Assembly: GCA_947561395.2 (NCBI GenBank) | Contig: OX387185.1 | Coordinates: 21,829,866-21,893,865 of the forward strand | Reading direction: 5' to 3' | DNA length: 64,000 nucleotides | Source of the DNA: Buxus sempervirens | Lineage: Eukaryota > Streptophyta > Magnoliopsida > Buxales > Buxaceae | Shown: piece after piece, positions 61,701 to 64,000 of the stretch | How the letters are laid out: every line of letters starts with the position of its first letter | How positions within the stretch are numbered: position 1 is the first letter of the stretch | The notes under the pieces: generated by a model | Seen by the model: only the letters and a program-made list of their open reading frames with translations | Database searches by the model: none | Told to the model about the DNA's origin: nothing | Made by a program: the position numbers and the translations under genes

Positions 61701-63149
61701 TAAGGAACTCAGCATAACATAAGACTCAAGGTCTTGAAGCGACCCATCAAAAGTCAAGGTTGGTCCATTTGGTAGGCGGAATGTCACTTTCTTACTGTAA
61801 CAGTCCACACTGGCATGGAATGTTGCTAACCAGTCCATGCCAAGAATGACATCGAACTCTAACAGATTCAATACCAACAAATCTACCAACAATACCAATT
61901 CCCCTAGCCTGATCTCACATGATCTACACACCTGACTAAGAGTTGTCCTTCCCAGAGGGCTATCTACTATCCATGGTTTGTCAAGGTTTACACATTCCAA
62001 CTCTAATGATGCAACACACATAGATGATATAAAAGAATGGGATGCCCCTGTGTCAAATAACATTCTAACTGGTGTATGAAATAAAAGTAAGGTACCTTCC
62101 ACCACAGCATTTGATGCACTAGAGTCTCGAGCTACTGCTGTGTAAACCCTAGCTTGAGGTGGTGGCAAAAGTGCTGGAGCACTTCCTCCTTGTCTGTGCT
62201 GCTGGGGTGCTCTAGGAGGAAATCTGCAATATCTCATTATATGCCCAAACCTTCCACAGTTATGACACTTTATCTCAGACAAGTTCCTTCTGGTATTACC
62301 CTGACCATGTGCTTGCATAGGTCTAGTTGAGATAGGTGCAGCTGGAGTAATTCCAATTCTTTCTTGGCTTGAATCTTGAGTCCTTTGCCTCTTTTGGAAT
62401 GATGAAGATGGCCGAACTCTATTCTTACCCTTCTGTTCCTCTCTCTGCTGGTCTCTTGCCTTGTGATACTCTTGAATATCTTTTTCCACCCTACGAGCTC
62501 TCTCAACCACATCAATATAAGAAGTCAAACAGAGTGCTACCAATCTAGATCGAATTGCTGGCTTGAGGCCTTCCTCAAACTTTTGTGCTTTGTCTTCTTC
62601 TTCAGCCACAATATGAGGAGCAAACCTTGACAACTCAGTGAATTTCAGCTCATACTCTGACACGGTCATAGATCCTTGTTCTAACTTCATAAATTCACTT
62701 GCTTTTTGTTTCCTGTAGCTAGCTGGAAAATACCGCTCATGAAATATCTTCTTAAAGTCTTCCCACTTCATTGTAGTGACATCTCTCATCCTCATGACAG
62801 ACTCCCACCATGCATATGCATCATCTTTAAGCATGAAAATTGCTAACTCCAACTTATCCTCATCTGTACACTTCATGGCCCTAAAAATCTTTTCTAACTG
62901 CACCATCCACCTTTGAGCTTCTAGTGGATCAACTGCACCCTGAAATGATGGTGGAGAAAACTTCTGAAATTTCTCCAACAAATCACCAGGCTGAGCCCCT
63001 GCATTGACTTGCATGCCCCTTTGTTGCTCAGTATTCCTCTCCAACAAGGTGGTTACATTTCCCAAAACTCGGTACATTTCCTCGATACGTGGGTCCGTAC
63101 CCTCACTAGAAGAATCAGCCCTAGTTGTCTGTCTCTGTCCTCCTGCCAT
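58773..63149 (-). CDS. Intact gag-pol polyprotein of a Tekay-type chromovirus
   Basis: One open frame of 1458 codons with no stop or frameshift. Order: gag capsid (about 85-235); zinc knuckle C295-C298-H303-C308; aspartic protease LFDTGAS (D366); RT 560-770 with Asp618 in [10 protein letters not shown] and VDD at 681-683; RNase H with D829, E866, D891, D934; integrase zinc H1039-H1046-C1076-C1079 and D1109-D1170-E1206 with 35 residues between the last two; GPY/F-type module ([19 protein letters not shown]); chromodomain-like tail 1398-1452 ([28 protein letters not shown]). In working elements this makes the particle, copies the RNA and integrates it, the tail steering it to heterochromatin. 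ATG at 63149 suits the family (MAGGQRQ). All catalytic residues are present, so this copy may be competent or very recently so. Confidence 0.97.
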   Translation of the reverse strand: MAGGQRQTTRADSSSEGTDPRIEEMYRVLGNVTTLLERNTEQQRGMQVNAGAQPGDLLEKFQKFSPPSFQGAVDPLEAQRWMVQLEKIFRAMKCTDEDKLELAIFMLKDDAYAWWESVMRMRDVTTMKWEDFKKIFHERYFPASYRKQKASEFMKLEQGSMTVSEYELKFTELSRFAPHIVAEEEDKAQKFEEGLKPAIRSRLVALCLTSYIDVVERARRVEKDIQEYHKARDQQREEQKGKNRVRPSSSFQKRQRTQDSSQERIGITPAAPISTRPMQAHGQGNTRRNLSEIKCHNCGRFGHIMRYCRFPPRAPQQHRQGGSAPALLPPPQARVYTAVARDSSASNAVVEGTLLLFHTPVRMLFDTGASHSFISSMCVASLELECVNLDKPWIVDSPLGRTTLSQVCRSCEIRLGELVLLVDLLVLNLLEFDVILGMDWLATFHASVDCYSKKVTFRLPNGPTLTFDGSLQDLESYVMLSSLEAKEGASVEKILVVCDFPVVFQEIPGLPPRREVDFCIDLMPGTSPISLATYRMAPAELRELNKQLEDLKKLGFVRPSFSPWGAPVLFVKKRDGSLRLCVDYRQLNRVTVKNKYPLPRIDDLFDQLKGAVYFSKIDLRSGYHQLRIREEDIPKTAFRTRYGLFEFVVMPFGLTNAPAAFMDLMHRVFRPYIDQFVVIFVDDILVYSRSREQHEKHLGIVLQTLKEHQLYAKLEKCDFWKNEVKFLGHVVSKDGISVDPSKVEAVLNWEQPKNATEVRSFLGLASYYRRFIEGFSRVAAPLTKLTRKNVKFLWTKECEEAFAELKNRLTSAPVLTLPISGKQFQIFTDASLQGLGCVLMQEGKVVAYASRQLKPHEVNYPTHDLELAAVVFALKLWRHYLYGERFELFSDHKSLKYIFSQKELNMRQRRWMELVKDYDFTLQYHPGKANVVADALSRKPRSTLFFLIAQERNLVEGFSDLGTKQISRLAGVYFSNLVVKPNLIERIVEEQKHDKSLQYLVANGKEDFRYHLDGSIRFRDRLCIPEESGLKEEIMNEAHKTRYSVHPGGTKMYRDLRKLYWWKNMKNEIAKYVSRCSTCKQVKAEHQKPAGPLQPLPIGEWKWESISMDFVAGLPRTRNNHDTIWVIVDRLTKSAHFIAIQYSISMDDLVRLYIEQIVRLHGVPVSIVSDRDSRFTSRFWKGFQKAFGTRLDFSTAFHPQTDGQTERVNQILEDMLRACVLDFKGSWESHLALIEFAYNNSYQASIGMAPFEALYGRPCRSPICWTDVGEKLLLGPQFVEETTEKIKIIKERLKTAQSRQKSYADRRRRKLEFNVGDLVFLKVSPMRGIFRFGKKGKLAPRYIGPFQILGTVGKVAYRVDLPPQLSSVHNVFHVSMLRKYEPEPTQVIDWQAIPLRDDVSYEEYPIRILDRKEHVMRRKTLSLVKVQWSNHSEAEASWEQESEIREKYPHLFWDQVCF

Positions 63150-63331
63150 CTACATAGGAGGAATCAAGAAACAAACAAACATGAGACTTAAACATTATAT
63201 CGTATTTTATACACATTCAACCTTGTAATATGTAATACATACATAGGTACACAACAACAAACATATATATATAACACATCATCCTTCTCCTTATATCTAT
63301 ACATTATTACCCTAGAATCCTAACCCTTAGC
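63150..63331 (-). other. Leader between primer site and gag of chromovirus C
   Basis: About 180 bp of AT-rich leader. No gene. Confidence 0.7.
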
Positions 63332-63343
63332 TTTGATACCAAT
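63332..63343 (-). other. Primer-binding site of chromovirus C
   Basis: Minus strand TTGGTATCAAAGC, one base off the common TGGTATCAGAGC, directly inside the LTR at 63345. Initiator tRNA-Met is the likely primer. Confidence 0.85.
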
Positions 63344-63344
63344 C

Positions 63345-64000
63345 TGTCACGCCCTGAACTTTGGTCATATAAAATAGTATGATCGCAAAGCACTGGAACG
63401 TGACTCAGAGATGCCAATAACACTAATTTATAAATAACATAACACAATCCCCAAGAGGACAGTAATAATACCTAATAGAATCCAAGAAAATAGCTTCTCG
63501 AACCCATCAAAACATAAAATCTCAATTATACAAACCCAATTGAAATAGATGAATCCTTAATAGTACGACATCTAAATCCGAAGATACTAATAATATTAAA
63601 CTATTAGCCAAAAAACTTCAAGAACTTTCACTTTGGCTTCTTCCAACTCTGGTCCTGCAACTGACCTGAAATTGTTTATTTCCACAAAGGGTGAGCTCAC
63701 AGCCCAGTAAGAAGATTTACTTTAATTTATATGAGCTAATAATGTAAACTCTCTAGTCAATTAAGTTTAAACATAACAAATTTCATTCTATGCATAAAAC
63801 TGATATAATTAGATTTTGCGTGATACTTCATGATGTTTCACATTATATTCGTTCAACCTAACATCACAATAATTCATTTACATGCACAAGCATCAGTGTC
63901 AATTAATTAATTATTATTATGAAATACAATTTATGGGGGTCTTTATTCTAATGATTCTCATGTCAAACCTAACCAGAATTTTGATCAAGTTCTTGGATCC
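63345..64000 (-). mobile_element. 5' LTR of chromovirus C, cut by the window edge
   Basis: First 656 bases of the second LTR, collinear with 56189-56844 and differing by one base (TTCC versus TTTC, near 63838). By the other LTR's length the element should end close to 65.9 kb of this coordinate system. Confidence 0.95.

Overview
The window is plant nuclear DNA, almost certainly an angiosperm: it holds one host gene with plant-type GT-AG introns (an STP-family monosaccharide/H+ symporter, 18683-20952) in a thick bed of Ty3/gypsy chromovirus (Tekay-type) and Ty1/copia (Sirevirus-like) LTR retrotransposons plus DNA transposons. The species cannot be told from the sequence. I see no tRNA, rRNA or CRISPR.

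Layout. 1-7877: minus-strand chromovirus A (decayed gag-pol, PBS, 5' LTR), its LTR split by a solo LTR (4059-6533). 7878-16972: plus-strand chromovirus B (cut-down 5' LTR, no gag, decayed pol split by solo LTR 11587-14138, 3' LTR 14660-16972). 16973-18588: upstream region of the transporter gene. 21100-24050: an (ACC)n-rich, possibly MITE-derived block split by solo LTR 21355-23680. 24308-24921: a second MITE-like element. 25956-28944: solo LTR. 29111 to the right edge: one very deep nest. An LTR (29111) is hit by a CACTA element (29934), which appears to be hit by a Sirevirus-like copia element (about 31851), which is hit in its integrase by an LTR (35627-40943, itself hit by 36910-39895), in its reverse transcriptase by an LTR (42173-55091, itself hit by 44152-52154 and 52319-54794; 44152-52154 is in turn hit by 45696-48426 and 49720-52077), and in its RNase H by a young, coding-intact chromovirus C (56189 to beyond 64000; one 1458-codon gag-pol frame). 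Eleven solo LTRs of 2.3-3.0 kb are bounded base-exactly by TG...CA ends and 5-bp target duplications (one duplication has a single mismatch).

The most interesting signal is inside the LTRs. Nearly all chromovirus-type LTRs here, though otherwise highly diverged, share one internal plan in element orientation: a TATA-like box and purine-rich segment; a donor-like AGGTRAGTAGC site at about 20-25% of the LTR; about 1.3-2.0 kb holding a GCGCTC-rich block and then a family-specific tandem array of hairpin-prone units; a short hairpin (GAGATA-TTCG-TATCTC and co-varying versions); a pyrimidine tract with CAG; and a short open frame read in the same phase (+2 nt), often ending in acidic-Tyr-Tyr-(Tyr)-x-Pro-stop. 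Across families this short frame differs largely at synonymous positions. I read it as a conserved LTR-internal intron with a coding 3' exon, or a spliced leader that shortens the 5' UTR of gag-pol. I know of no description of it, but I cannot search.
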